Shown piece after piece: positions 47,503 to 57,910 of a DNA stretch of 64,000 nucleotides. Within the stretch, counting starts at the first letter, position 1, and every line of letters starts with the position of its first letter. The notes under the pieces were generated by a model that saw nothing but the letters and a program-made list of their open reading frames with translations, did not search any database and was not told the origin of the DNA. This DNA is from Toxoplasma gondii ME49 (lineage: Eukaryota > Apicomplexa > Conoidasida > Eucoccidiorida > Sarcocystidae): NCBI RefSeq assembly GCF_000006565.2, contig NC_031475.1, positions 4,821,601 to 4,885,600 of the forward strand, written 5' to 3'. A program made the position numbers and the translations under genes.

Positions 47503-48918
47503 CTTCATGGCACCGAAACAGATGGGCCACGCAAGGCGTATACGTGTTTGAAAATTATGGTGATGCCCAATAACGCCTGGATCAACGTGCCAGTGATCTG
47601 AAATGAAGTCTGGCCGAAAGGTAGGATTGAGGGCCGTCGCACTGGTGGTGTCACGTGACGTAGCTCCTGATAGCAATGCCCCTGTGATGTATAGGGGGCG
47701 CCTCAGTGCCTTCAACACTGGAGCAAGTAAAGTCATTTTTGACAATTTGTTTTTTCGCCATGCACATGATATCGGCGGTTCTGTTGACCACCGGACACTG
47801 CGGCATCATGCTCAGCTCATGACACCAGATTTGTTCCCTCGAATGCTGATCGAATCTTGTAAATAAGAAAAATGACTGTGTTTGCTCTTGGCGACGATGC
47901 ACAACCGATTGAACGGTTTGACACCTTGTACGTTACTGCAGCATCTCAATTGGTGGCTACAATTCTCAACTTGCGCGTATAATATGTCCGTATACAAGTG
48001 ATGAAATCCAGAAACGGAGCATTAAGCTGGATCTCAAAGGCTGCGTCCATCTAAAGTTTGGCGTGTAGCACAGTCTCTCGTCCGTGCCAGTGAAATGAAT
48101 GTCTCCGAACTGGCGCAGAGCAATGCGATTGATTCACAGCAGGTTACTCTCTGGGAGTGGCCTGGTAAATCCAAGTGGTCGTTCAAAGGAAAAGAAAAAC
48201 AATGTGTAATAACCTGTCGTGATAGAATCTAATCACAGTCATGCAGGAGAAACCGTTTAGCTGTGTGTTGTTCTTCTCCTAATTTTTACCACGAGAGTTA
48301 TTCGATCTCAACTCGTAATTTTCATAATCGAAAAAAAAGAACATTCTCTTGAATCAATCTTCGAAGTGTGAATCGGTACTAGCAGGTGATCTGTTTCAAT
48401 ATCGCGACTACAGTTCCTGTTGATCAGCAGGCAAGTGGAACAAGAATAACTCAAACGTTGACTGCAAGTAACCAACTACAGATGCCAGAAAAGAACCGGC
48501 TACATGTCTGGTACACCCGTTTGGTGATGTCATTGTTTATACATAACCGATTATGGAACCATAGTAGCTCACCCAGTCTAGAGCAAAGAAAAAAAACCGT
48601 ATTATCGATAGCAATCTATCTCTTCCAATGTAACTTGAGATTTATTTTGGGCGTCCATGTGGGTAGAGGCAGAGATTTTTCTTGGGGACCGCGAATAACT
48701 GTAAGGGGATATTGCCTCAGGAGGCCAAAGTTGGCGACAGTCACTCGTACGAACTCTGTTAAGAACGGAGAAGTGAGTATTTGTTACATTGGTAGCACTG
48801 TGAATAGAACAACAGTTCGAGGCACAGATGACATCCTGCGTGCCACGGCAGTGATGCAAGCATCATTTACTAACACCACAGCGAACAGGCAAGCAGTGTG
48901 GTCGAAAGATATGGGCGA
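47503..48918. other. Spacer between convergent NCAPG2 and the Thr-rich secreted protein gene
   Basis: About 1.4 kb containing only short frames. The 199-codon + frame at 48386-48985 has no recognisable motif and overlaps the 3' end of the Thr-rich gene on the other strand. This is probably 3' UTR and spacer. Confidence 0.45.
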
Positions 48919-49771
48919 TCACTTGGTCGCGCCGCGAAGAGCCGTTGAACGGATTTCAAGGGCGCCAGCCTCTCGCTGGATCTGATCCACAAGTGTGGTG
49001 ATGTCTTGACTGCATCCAAAAACTGTACCTTCGAGCCGTTCGAAAAGGTGTGCTGCGAGTTCCTCATGGTCTTGGAAAACGCTAGCGTCTCCAGTTGCCT
49101 GTCTGGGGGCCTTGCCTCCCAGGTCCTTTCCCAAGAGCAGCAGCATCAACCGTGCAAGTTTCGTCAAATAAGAATCGGCATTCTTTGGAAACTTCCAGTC
49201 CTTTTGTTTTCCGGTGGTTGTGGTTTGCGAAGATGTAGTAGTGGAACTACTCGTTGTGGTAGACGCTGTAGTTGTAGTTGTGGTAGATGTAGATGTTGTG
49301 GTGGTCGTGCTGGTTGTGGTTGTTCTCGTTGTGCTAGTTGTTGTTGTGGTTGTCGTTGTGCTAGTTGTGGTTGTGCGTGCGCTTGTTGTTGTCGTTGTGC
49401 TCGTTCTTGGCCATCTAATTCTTGGAACAGGTATGTCGCGGAACTCCGGCTCGTCCGGCAAACCAGGATAAAATTTGCTATGTGAGACTGGCACGGGTTG
49501 TCTTGACCAGTGATCAAGTGAAACTCCAGTCTCGTCAATGGAAGTATCTGAAAATGCGACTTGTTAATGTTTTCATGCTTTGGCTGACAAAGTCTTAGCG
49601 GATGCTACCTGGTTGTTTTCCAACCGCAACTTGAATTGCGTTCGCGGGCGTGACCACACTGTCCAAAGCAGTGAAACTCTCCGTGATTTGAGCCAATGCG
49701 GGAAAAACGGAGGAAACAGTTGTCAGGCAGACGAGCAAAACTGCCTGCTGAGATAGTGCAACCTCCATCAT
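48919..49771 (-). CDS. Secreted Thr-rich mucin-like protein
   Basis: Two exons, 49771-49609 and 49547-48919, give 263 residues. Both junctions are good (CCAG/gtagca and attttcag/AT) and keep frame. The protein starts with a clear signal peptide (MMEVALSQQAVLLVCLTTVS, then an Ala-x-Ala site near residue 27). After a short unique region with Pro and Trp, residues about 105-165 are almost only Thr with some Ser, Arg and Ala. This is a typical target for dense O-glycosylation. The C-terminal ~95 residues are unique and helix-prone, with a hydrophobic patch YLTKLARLMLLLLGKDL. Th-rich tracts of this kind occur in apicomplexan surface, cyst-wall and oocyst-wall proteins. Destination and function are unknown; no adhesive domain is visible. 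Confidence 0.75.
49217..49405 (-). repeat. Thr-codon (ACN) repeat encoding the mucin-like tract
   Basis: On the coding strand ACA, ACT, ACC and ACG codons alternate with occasional TCN, AGC and CGC. Mixed codon use suggests the tract is kept at the protein level rather than being a recent microsatellite. Confidence 0.85.
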
Positions 49772-51180
49772 GGTTAAAGAATGGCTTTCTTTGGAATATC
49801 GTATGAACAGGTTTAGGACGAGAAGTCCGCAGCAGACTTGACACTGCGCCGATATTACGGGAAGAGCCAGTCGTTTGCTCCTTTGAAGCAAGATTGATCC
49901 TGTCGTTAAACCGTCACGGAACGATGCACTCTCGATCACGGAAGTTAAACTGATGTGTCAGATACACCGATGTCCAGAACCGTTTACCATAACATGAGAA
50001 TCAAGCGGCCGAAGTGTTCAGACAGCCCAGTTTGTCTCGTCTTTTCACAGTGTGGCACCAAGCGGCTACGCCCCCACTTATCCCAGCGTACGGGATGAAA
50101 GTGGCTAAACTCTTGATGTTAATATAGATAACCTCACATTCCGTAGGTGATCAAAGGCGAACCACAGGAAGTGCTTAAGGCGCACAATGCGTCAGAACAT
50201 CACTGTTTTTTCCTTTCGCATTCGCTACTGCCTGTGCAAGACGTGGGTACTGTTGTCGTTGGGGTTAGTGTCCATTGAGAAAGGATTTTCTCCACATTCA
50301 GTTACTACTGCTTCACAAGTAGTCAAACTGCTTATATTCTATTCTGCGGGAGCCGGCCTCCGCGGTTGCGTCGTTGCGGAACCAACTGTCTCCAATAAAA
50401 ATCTGCACATACTGGATCCACCGTGCCTACACAATGAATCCGCATCACGGAAACTTTTCCGCATGTTCCGATCGAATACGCGATGTTCTTGTTATCCCCG
50501 CAGTCGAAGTAGAAAGGGTCGAACATATACGCGAACCTTGTGGCTGTTTTCAATCAAATGCTGACCGGTACCGCAATTCACACTCTGAATGTCACGAAAC
50601 ATCACGTCATCGAGATTCTGAAAACAAGATGAGAGAGGATACTCCAAATTGCTTGGTCTTCTTACAAATCGCCTACGATTCCGATCACGAAACAAATCAG
50701 CTGGGTATATGGTGCCGCTGTAGGATTCTTTCTATCGCAATCCTAACGCCACGGACATGTACCTGATCTGTGGCAAGACAGTACGCGTGTCCAAGAAAGC
50801 ACAGTAGTACCTCAAAATTTCCTTGCTTGAGCAAAACACACAAGACGTGCATACCAGCAAAGGGCACCTTGCGTAGGCAATGAGAAGTAGAACCCCCTGG
50901 AACACCTACTGCAACTTGTTCAGTACGAGTCTGACGGCTTCTCGCCGATGTGCATGGTGACAGCCTCGGTCACTACAGGCACCCACGCATACCTGAAGAA
51001 GAGAGTAACGGCAAGCAGTCATTGAAACAGGATATTATGTTGCAGGACTCGAATATTTATAACAGTCCACTCTTCATTGTTTATCGTGTGCCATTCAGTT
51101 AGAGCCGCCACCAAACGAGGTTTTATGGCGGACTGCTATTTGACACCCTCCGCGCATTGTAGGCTGATTACGCGGAGTTC
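49772..51180. other. Spacer, no confident gene
   Basis: Upstream of the Thr-rich gene and downstream of the multi-pass membrane protein gene. Frames of 125-130 codons at 50187-50564 and 50374-50766 (+) overlap each other and minus frames. No motif, signal peptide or linked splice structure is convincing. Confidence 0.4.
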
Positions 51181-52538
51181 TTACTTTGCGCTAAGGGCAC
51201 TGAACATCGAGCTCAGCAGAAGTGTCTGAGCTGTGATGAACAGTGATAGGACGATTGTTTCATGAGCTGTTCCTGTGACGGAGGCACTAACTCCCTTGAG
51301 ATATATCATGCTCAGCGTGTACTGCAGCATAGACAGTAGCAAAGCCTGCACACATGTCCAAGAAAAGTGCACAGGAAACGATCAACAATGAAAATGAAGC
51401 TGTTGCCGACAATAACATCTCGCAAGTGAGAAACACAGATGGGAGAACTGTCAAATAACGTGGGAATCAAGCCTCCGAAAAAGCAATCTGGCAAACGGAC
51501 GTACCGTCATTGTGTGGTGCCGGAGGAAATACGACGGCTTGAACAGCTCCTTCTTCTTTATAAGGAGAGTGTATGGAGCCCCGAAAGAGAGTAAGGAAGC
51601 ACAAGGAATCCTGCTGTACAGCTCCAGACATCTGGCGGCAATGGTCCAAAGTGGGGCGGCGGAGGGCAGCATCGTAGTCAAAAAGGGCAAAAATGTCTGC
51701 ACACAGCGCGCCATCACAGATGTGTTTAATCGACTCCTGTTCCTCACGCTGGGACCCTAATTGCAGTGGCGGCGGGGTTTGGTATGCTCACCTGAAGCAG
51801 TTCGAGGTTCGGCACGAAGTACATCGCTGCCGCAGCCAGTCTGTGTACGAACGAAGGTACTCTCACTAAGAAACCAGTACTTCGCCGGGATGCTGTGGCT
51901 GGTGTGTTCTGCGCATCAGTCGCTCGCGAGGCAAATAACCGTGATGCGCGGGGACCCCTGACTGGCGAACGCGTATCCATATGCAGGCTGGAGTGGTGTG
52001 GACAGAGGGGTCCAATTGGTGGGACTCTCACATCGCATCCCTTGAAGCCCGACACTGTTGACAGTGTATACGGCATTCTCTGTCCCTGATCTAAAGGTGA
52101 TCCCCTCCGCAATGCGCTAAGACAGGAATGCTTCAGATAGTCCCTTTGTTCAAGAAAAGGCCCACACATGAAACCACCGGGAAACTGAAAGGCATGTGGG
52201 ACGGCAGATCGCGTCATTGAAAGAAAACCGCGACTATTTGTGTTCTGGTATTTATCACGCCGTCGGCTATACACAAAACTTGGCACCGCCCTATCCTTGA
52301 AGGCTGCTGACAACACAGCGGGCAGCCTTGAAAGAAGATGTCGTGAATGTAGAAAACGCGTTACTGCGTGGTCATTCACCTCGTTCGAAAGCAGAGGCCA
52401 CTGGAGAATATGTGCATGAGAAATGGGTGGATACCAAATTGGACTGCATAACTGGGTACATGAGGCACCGCCACAAAAAAACAGCAAAAGATGGGTAAGA
52501 TACAAGGGTATCAGCCAGAGAGCTGAAGGGAACCCCAT
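51181..52538 (-). CDS. Predicted multi-pass membrane protein, family unrecognised
   Basis: Proposed exons in coding order are 52538-51792, 51696-51505 and 51321-51181, giving 359 residues. All junctions are phase 0 with good signals (CTTCAG/gtgagc, ATGACG/gtacgt). The N-terminus has a hydrophobic segment after MGFPSALWLIPLYLTHLLLF, which could be a signal peptide or anchor. Residues 30-220 are polar, with no motif I recognise. The C-terminal third is strongly hydrophobic, with three or four candidate helices around LAAAAMYFVPNLELLQ, FLTTMLPSAAPLWTIAARCL, CASLLSFGAPYTLLI and ETIVLSLFITAQTLLLSSMF. A Lys-rich loop (IKKKELFK) lies between them. The last two exons are the best supported. The true first exon could start nearer an acceptor at about 51863, with other exons upstream. 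Confidence 0.45.
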
Positions 52539-53783
52539 TTTCCTCGAGGCAGTAGTATAGGTGACAAAGGGCCTCAGTCGCAGAACGACTTCATTCCGCG
52601 TAACTGTCAGCTGTTCGTGGTGAGGACTGATTTCCTCCCCCAGCGTGGCAAAACATTGTTGATATCTGTGCAGGAAGCTTGATTCATGGTGTGAATTCGC
52701 TTGATTTACAGCACCATGATGGTACTGCGTCCTCGCTGGAAGTCACCCACCAGTTCTACACATTGCGAGTTAGAGCAACTAGAGTCGCAATTTTCTACGT
52801 TTATATCAGCACACGCGAAGAATAGCCCCTTCTTCCACACTCATCAACTGGTCTGATGCCCGTAGAAACAATGATATCATACAGTCAGTCAGAAAGGAGA
52901 CACCACAACATCTAGAAAAGTAACAAGAAGGGTGATGGTCCTGCCGCGCTGCAATCAGGGTAAGAATCAGACGCTGTTCATAAGAAACAGGAGACATGTG
53001 ACCAGCGGCCACAGCTTCGATGAAGAAACAATTCTGTCACTCCAGCTGGAAAACGAGCTTTCACACTCTATTTCGGGAAAAACATCACGCGACCCATGGA
53101 ACGCACAGCATGCAGGAGAGCAGGAGACACCGTCAATCTTGTGCTTGAGCGTGGCTGCGCGTGGACAGTGTCAGACCGTAGGAGCTAACTGGCAGTGGAC
53201 TCTTATATGCGAAGTTCAATGTGTTATGATTGGATGGAAGTACCAAAAGGTTAGAATGAGACGGATCAATTCCTTGTCATCTAGGCTCTTGAGTTGGTAT
53301 TTTGTCACTGAGGCAAATCAGATGCAATGACAGACAGCCCCGACTGTGCATGCAAAGCAGATACAGGAAGAAGCTGTCGTAAGGCGCGAAGCATCGCGTC
53401 TCCGGCGCGTGCAGACAACGGTCTGGAAGCGAGCGGCGACAACGGACTGTTTCGACCGCCCTTGAGAAGGATGTTAGAGGCGTTTCTTTCAACCAACGCT
53501 CCTCGATTCTCACTCTCCGTACTGTCGCTGCCACAGTATAGGCGAAATGGTAGACCGTTTGGGGATTATTTGAGCGCTTGATGCATCCGTCTCTGACATA
53601 AGCGATTTTGGCCCCCCAGCGGCCGTCGTAAATGCAGTGCAACACAAGCACCGGCGAAACCGTGGCAGAAAGGGGGTACATCGTGCTTCGTAGGATAACC
53701 TCCAAGAAGGGCGGCCCGAATCCGCAGAGGCGACAACTCTCGACTGTTTACGTCCTACGTTGTTTCCTATCGTCGCCTCTGCA
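52539..53783. other. Spacer between divergent genes
   Basis: Between the multi-pass membrane protein (-) and the CRAL-TRIO gene (+), and likely to hold both promoters. Frames such as 53277-53705 (-) have no motif. No repeat stands out. Confidence 0.4.
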
Positions 53784-54680
53784 ATGGATTTACCTTGCCC
53801 GTTTTATGGAGTCGTCCGACGGGAGAGGACGGGAGTCCGCGTTTTAGGAGGATGGGTCGCTGAGGCGGTTCTAGTTGTGGCACTACTAGCATGCTGTGCC
53901 GTCGGACGGCAGGATTGGGGCTCCAAAACGGACCTTCCAGCGCGACCCACATTTGTCAAGGCCGATATCGAGGATGTTGATACAGAAGACTTTTGGGAAG
54001 ATGATCTGTTCGACTTCTTCAGGCCGAAGTTCACGAAATACATACAAGAATGCCCGGTGCACGTATACCGTCGAACTTGTGGCACAGAATCTACAGGAAG
54101 CATACAGATTGTCCTGCCTCTAGGGCAGTGGAAGTTGGAGGAGTTGACATCAGAAGAGAGAGTCACAGAATTTATGTTGTTCTTGAGATTCATGCTGGAG
54201 ACGTTCTGGAGAAAAGTTGTGAAACAGATTGACTCAGAAGACAGCGTAGTGTTTATTGTGGATATGAAAGGCTTGTCTGCCTCCAGAATCTTCTTCCTGT
54301 GGAGTGGCCTATCACGAATGTTCAAACTTGCGAACACCACACTGAAAAATGCCGCGGGCAAAAGCTGGTCACGAGCTTACATAATTAATGCTTCGTACGC
54401 TGTGACCAAACTGCTCGATCTGCTATCAAGTTTTGTTTCTATACGGAGGCACGACATGGTCGTTCTTTCATCCACCGAAAGCGGTGACGCCAAGATTTTG
54501 CGCAGGGAACTCGGAGCCAAGTGTCTCTGGGCCGGTTATGGGGGAGACAGCGCTGTTGGACTCGGTGATTCGGTTTTGCAAAGGGCATTTACATCATCTG
54601 CTTTGTTTGGTGACGCATGGGCTCCCACTGAATCGCCCCTGGCAATGAGCACGGCCGAGGGAACTGTCAAGACAACATAA
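53784..54680 (+). CDS. CRAL-TRIO (SEC14-like) lipid-binding domain protein with N-terminal membrane segment
   Basis: One uninterrupted exon of 298 residues starts at the first in-frame ATG (MDLPCPFYGV). A hydrophobic segment at about residues 27-41 (VAEAVLVVALLACCAVG) could be a signal anchor. An acidic linker follows. Residues about 90-275 carry the CRAL-TRIO pattern: VVFIVDMKGLS for the 'vDlkGls' strand, a helix through LSRMFKLANTTLKNAAGK, RAYIINASYAVTKLLDLLSS for the 'yiiNaP..f..lw..lkpfl' segment, RRHDMVVLSS for the 'KI.vl' strand, and LGAKCLWAGYGGDS for the 'Lp.eyGG' ending. These domains bind and transfer phosphoinositides or other lipids. The usual N-terminal CRAL-TRIO_N helices are absent or unrecognisable. 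Coding-like acidic sequence continues past the stop in a shifted frame (see 54681-54941). Confidence 0.75.
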   Translation: MDLPCPFYGVVRRERTGVRVLGGWVAEAVLVVALLACCAVGRQDWGSKTDLPARPTFVKADIEDVDTEDFWEDDLFDFFRPKFTKYIQECPVHVYRRTCGTESTGSIQIVLPLGQWKLEELTSEERVTEFMLFLRFMLETFWRKVVKQIDSEDSVVFIVDMKGLSASRIFFLWSGLSRMFKLANTTLKNAAGKSWSRAYIINASYAVTKLLDLLSSFVSIRRHDMVVLSSTESGDAKILRRELGAKCLWAGYGGDSAVGLGDSVLQRAFTSSALFGDAWAPTESPLAMSTAEGTVKTT

Positions 54681-54941
54681 CTCCTGGGAATGGGACGGAA
54701 ATGAAGAAAGGGCTGCCAGCGACGGAGGCACATGCGTCAAATGGAGGTGAAGAAGAAACGGGCGCGAGCGCTGAGCACAAGGGGGGAAGCGACTGCATCG
54801 CTGGTGCGGAAGGCACGAATGGCGACGAGGAGTTAAACAGTCAACGCAGCGCGGGGAAACGTCGTTGAGGATAACAACGCAGTTTCCGAACGCGCAGACG
54901 TTGACAAAACGATGGAGGACAAGGACCTGACGCGGACATGA
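54681..54941 (+). pseudogene. Frame-shifted remnant of the acidic tail of the CRAL-TRIO gene
   Basis: After the TAA at 54678-54680 the DNA still reads as an apicomplexan-style acidic tail, but in the -1 frame. That frame runs from about 54632 to a TGA at 54866 and contains EMKKGLPATEAHASNGGEEE and GTNGDEELNSQRSAGKRR. From 54864 the original frame becomes coding-like again (VEDNNAVSERADVDKTMEDK) and ends at a TGA at 54939-54941. Two opposite one-base indels, near 54670 and 54863, would explain this. It could be genuine decay of the tail, a strain difference or a sequence error. An intron is unlikely because no GT-AG pair of workable size fits. Confidence 0.45.
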
Positions 54942-55498
54942 GCTTCAATCATGTGCAAGGCACTTGATGACTTCGCGGTTAGCTCTATCGGGCTGTGGTT
55001 GGACGAGGGGATGAACTTCATCGCTTTGATGTATGCCAACAGTGTTCTGTGTGGGAATGGAAAGATGACAAAATGTGCTGCGTTCTGTACACACCTGCAT
55101 ATCCAGAGTCCTCAATTGGGCTGGACCACCTGCACGCCAAAGAAGCAATGGAACTGCAGGGCTTCGCAGCAGCAGGCATTTCACATAAAAGGGGAATTTG
55201 TGCCAAAGTGTGACTGACCCAGGTACCATACTCTGACGTTTCCGGCATGCATGAACGGCGTCGACAGTTTACTTGACACAGCTGTTCGAATACCACCCGC
55301 GCGGCGGTAGCGGCTGCGTCAGGCTATCGGTTGGCGTTTCTGATACGGCTTCTAGCTCTGCACGTTCAATGGCTGGTTTATCTTTCGTTGCGACAGTGGC
55401 GTGACAGGGAGGCGGTTGAGCCTCTTTGCTTCTCAGCTAACTTGCCGGCAGACATAAACGCTTCTGAGCATGAATGGAAATTTATCGTATTGTAATCC
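54942..55498. other. Spacer, no gene seen
   Basis: About 550 bases after the CRAL-TRIO tail with only short conflicting frames on both strands. Probably 3' UTR and spacer. Confidence 0.4.
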
Positions 55499-56209
55499 TT
55501 GGTTTTTTCAAACGCAGAAGGTATCAGTGGCGTCGGGCGGGATTCATCAGAAACAGCAGGTGACTTCAGATTGAGACTAGGTCGCCGCTTTCATGGCGGT
55601 GTGCGGTTAAGACGCGTCTTGACTGGTGGTGGGACTCTCGAACGACAGTTCAACTGCTTTGCCCAATCGAGACAGTGTTACGATTGGCTGGGCAGCCCTA
55701 GCGGGAAAGACTGCGGAATTGTCAGACAAAACATTCAGTGGAAAAACACACACCTGCACCTCCCCTCTTTACCCCGTGAGTCTTACGCGACAATGACTCT
55801 CATGACTTTTTCCACTGTTTCCAGAAGTGAACTGGAAAGTTTAAATGACGGACTCAAGTGCCGCCCTGGATGCAGGATGCTCACTTGTTTCCTTGGTAAA
55901 GTGTCATTTTTAGCGACAATATTCAGTGACAAGGGTGTCGCGGTGTACGGCGGGCAGCGACGATGGCACGTGCCTTGCCTGGGAATCGTGCACACTGGCA
56001 GAAGCTACTACGACTCCGGCTCCCCTTCTCTGACGTCTAAAGTGTCCATCGGTGGACATGCCGTACAGTATACGCCGTTGCTGAAGAGTGATGGGGCAAT
56101 AGTTCCGAGCAGAGAAAATAATGTACCACATGGGGCGGTAGCTGCTCACAAAGGGGGACCGGTGTACAGGGTCTTCCAGGACCGCGACGACTCACAATAT
56201 AGTAAATGA
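55499..56209 (+). CDS. Orphan open frame, hypothetical, no start codon identified
   Basis: A 236-codon stretch without stops that ends at a TGA (56207-56209). It lacks an early ATG; the first in-frame Met lies near 55792. A possible acceptor (ttcaaacgcag) sits at about 55518, so it could be the terminal exon of a gene whose first exon I cannot place. The product has several Cys and a mixed polar composition, with no signal peptide, helix or recognisable domain. Length alone makes it worth recording, but the opposite strand is partly open as well. It might instead be a decayed gene. Confidence 0.25.
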   Translation: MVFSNAEGISGVGRDSSETAGDFRLRLGRRFHGGVRLRRVLTGGGTLERQFNCFAQSRQCYDWLGSPSGKDCGIVRQNIQWKNTHLHLPSLPRESYATMTLMTFSTVSRSELESLNDGLKCRPGCRMLTCFLGKVSFLATIFSDKGVAVYGGQRRWHVPCLGIVHTGRSYYDSGSPSLTSKVSIGGHAVQYTPLLKSDGAIVPSRENNVPHGAVAAHKGGPVYRVFQDRDDSQYSK

Positions 56210-56643
56210 CAACTAGATTTTGCTAACGTCCCGGTTATTTAGATCGGCACATCTTCAAGCTGACGTGTGGCGGCTTGGAACCCCGTCTTGTCATTATAAT
56301 GTGCAGTATGATGAGTAAGCGTCCTGGTATCTCTACAACAGCAGGAGCGTGCCGTCAACCACAGTCCAGTTCGGGTCCTGTGCAACTGCCACTGATACGA
56401 ACGCTCCGTTCTTGTGACCAAAGTTTCCACTGCATAGCGGTGAAAATTATACACAGACACCACGGTACATATTGGTATCCACTATTAATTACTCTGTTGT
56501 ACTGGTGCAACCCAGTTCGGTGTCAGCTGTAGGTACAGCGGCACACGGCAGGTGCCGGTTGCTCACGCCCACCCCTGATCCGACATTACTTTGCACAGGT
56601 TCTCGACCACGATTGCTACATTTGTCGTCCTCCGCATTACAGG

Positions 56644-57800
56644 ATGAGGAACGCTGTTGCTTCAACTCTTATGTTGCTAGCCGCTGTCGGCGCCCCTGCT
56701 GCTGCTCAAATGCCGGTATCGCCACCAGCGATGCAGGCAGCACCTGTTCCAGCCAGCGCTGCCGTTGCGAACCAAGCCGGTAACAATGTTTCTACTTCTT
56801 CGTAGGAGAGTGCCGTATATGCGCTTATTGCACGCTTCAGTTAACCCCAGTAATCCACTGAAGAATGCAGCAGGTACATGACCTTTGCCATTGTTGTTGA
56901 TCGAACCTTACCTCAACGGATTATCTTAGCGGAACGCCTTGAGTCTTTGACAAAAGGTGTGCTTACTAAAATAAACACAAGGTCGATGGAGCTCATCCTC
57001 ACGGTTTGCACAGGCCTCGCGGATGCCATACAGGCGAACCCGTTTTTCCAGCTTACGGGTCTGTCGATGCAAATTAGAGAACTTGCTCTCACGAACCCCG
57101 GTAAGAGGCCTCGGGCTTGTATCTGCCAGTCTTTAGTGGATAGTGCTAACGTTTTAGATGCTATAAAGGGAGCAGGCGTGTATGTAGTGAATGCACCTAA
57201 GCCCTCTGCTGAAATGCAGTACGACATCTTTTATACTGTGAAAACAACGAAGTGTCTCACGGGTGACTTAAGGAAAATGACGCAGTTGTTTTCCAACCAG
57301 GGCATCGAGGACATTTTGCAAGGTGTAGATAGTCCCGCAGGTGAGAAAACTCAACAAGTATTCACCGCAGCAACTGAATGCTACTGGCTTTTTGTCACAG
57401 TTAAGATGCAAAGAAAAGAGGAGGAGGTAAGTCCGCGAACCTAGATGAGGCGGCCTCGTTAATCGATACAACACTTTCGTCAGGATGCAAAACTGGACTA
57501 CGACAAGCTTATGGAACCTGAAAATCAGTCGGATCTTCAAAAAGCACTTCCGCCACAGGCAAGGCAGTCGACGGCTCTGTGGTAGCGTCACAGGCAAACT
57601 AACATTGACCGCTCCGAGCACAGGAAAGGCTGCGATATGATCAACAAAGGATAGGGCAGATCAAGAATCAGCTTTCAGTATACAAGAAAAACGTTGAGAA
57701 AGCGAAAAAACTAATCAGGTTAGCCGACCAAGCAACAGCACGGAAATGTTTACGCCAGCATCTGGTTTGCAGAAAAAAGGCAGAGGCACGTGAGCAGTAG
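56644..57800 (+). CDS. Secreted helix-rich protein, family unrecognised
   Basis: Proposed exons are 56644-56779, 56864-57426, 57484-57558 and 57624-57800. Exon 1 encodes a clean signal peptide (MRNAVASTLMLLAAVGAPAA, cleavage near AAA-Q) and a Pro/Ala-rich spacer. Exon 2 reads as an all-helical domain (RLESLTKGVLTKINTRSMEL, later FFQLTGLSMQIRELAL and YDIFYTVKTTKC) and ends in a KEEE run. Exons 3 and 4 add DYDKLMEPENQSDLQKALPP and a basic coiled coil (ERLRYDQQRIGQIKNQLSVY...KKLIRLADQ). Exon 3 ends CACAG/gcaagg, so intron 3 would be a GC-AG intron; no in-frame GT alternative works. The exon 2 acceptor (ctgaag) is weak, but it is the only one that keeps frame with exon 1. The coiled coil vaguely recalls ESCRT-III-type helices, though not enough to assign. 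The stop lies 110 bases from the stop of the convergent ABC-class ATPase. Confidence 0.55.
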
Positions 57801-57910
57801 CTTGCTCTTTCCACATACCGTGCAGTTCCGCGATCAGTGTCCCACTCTCGGAATGGCGACATGTGACCGCATTTTTAAATTCATTCTCGGGAAGGGGCGA
57901 GGGATGGCGA

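Noticed and set aside
53804..54361. 185-codon minus frame
   Set aside because: It is antisense to the CRAL-TRIO exon, which has clear domain motifs on the + strand.
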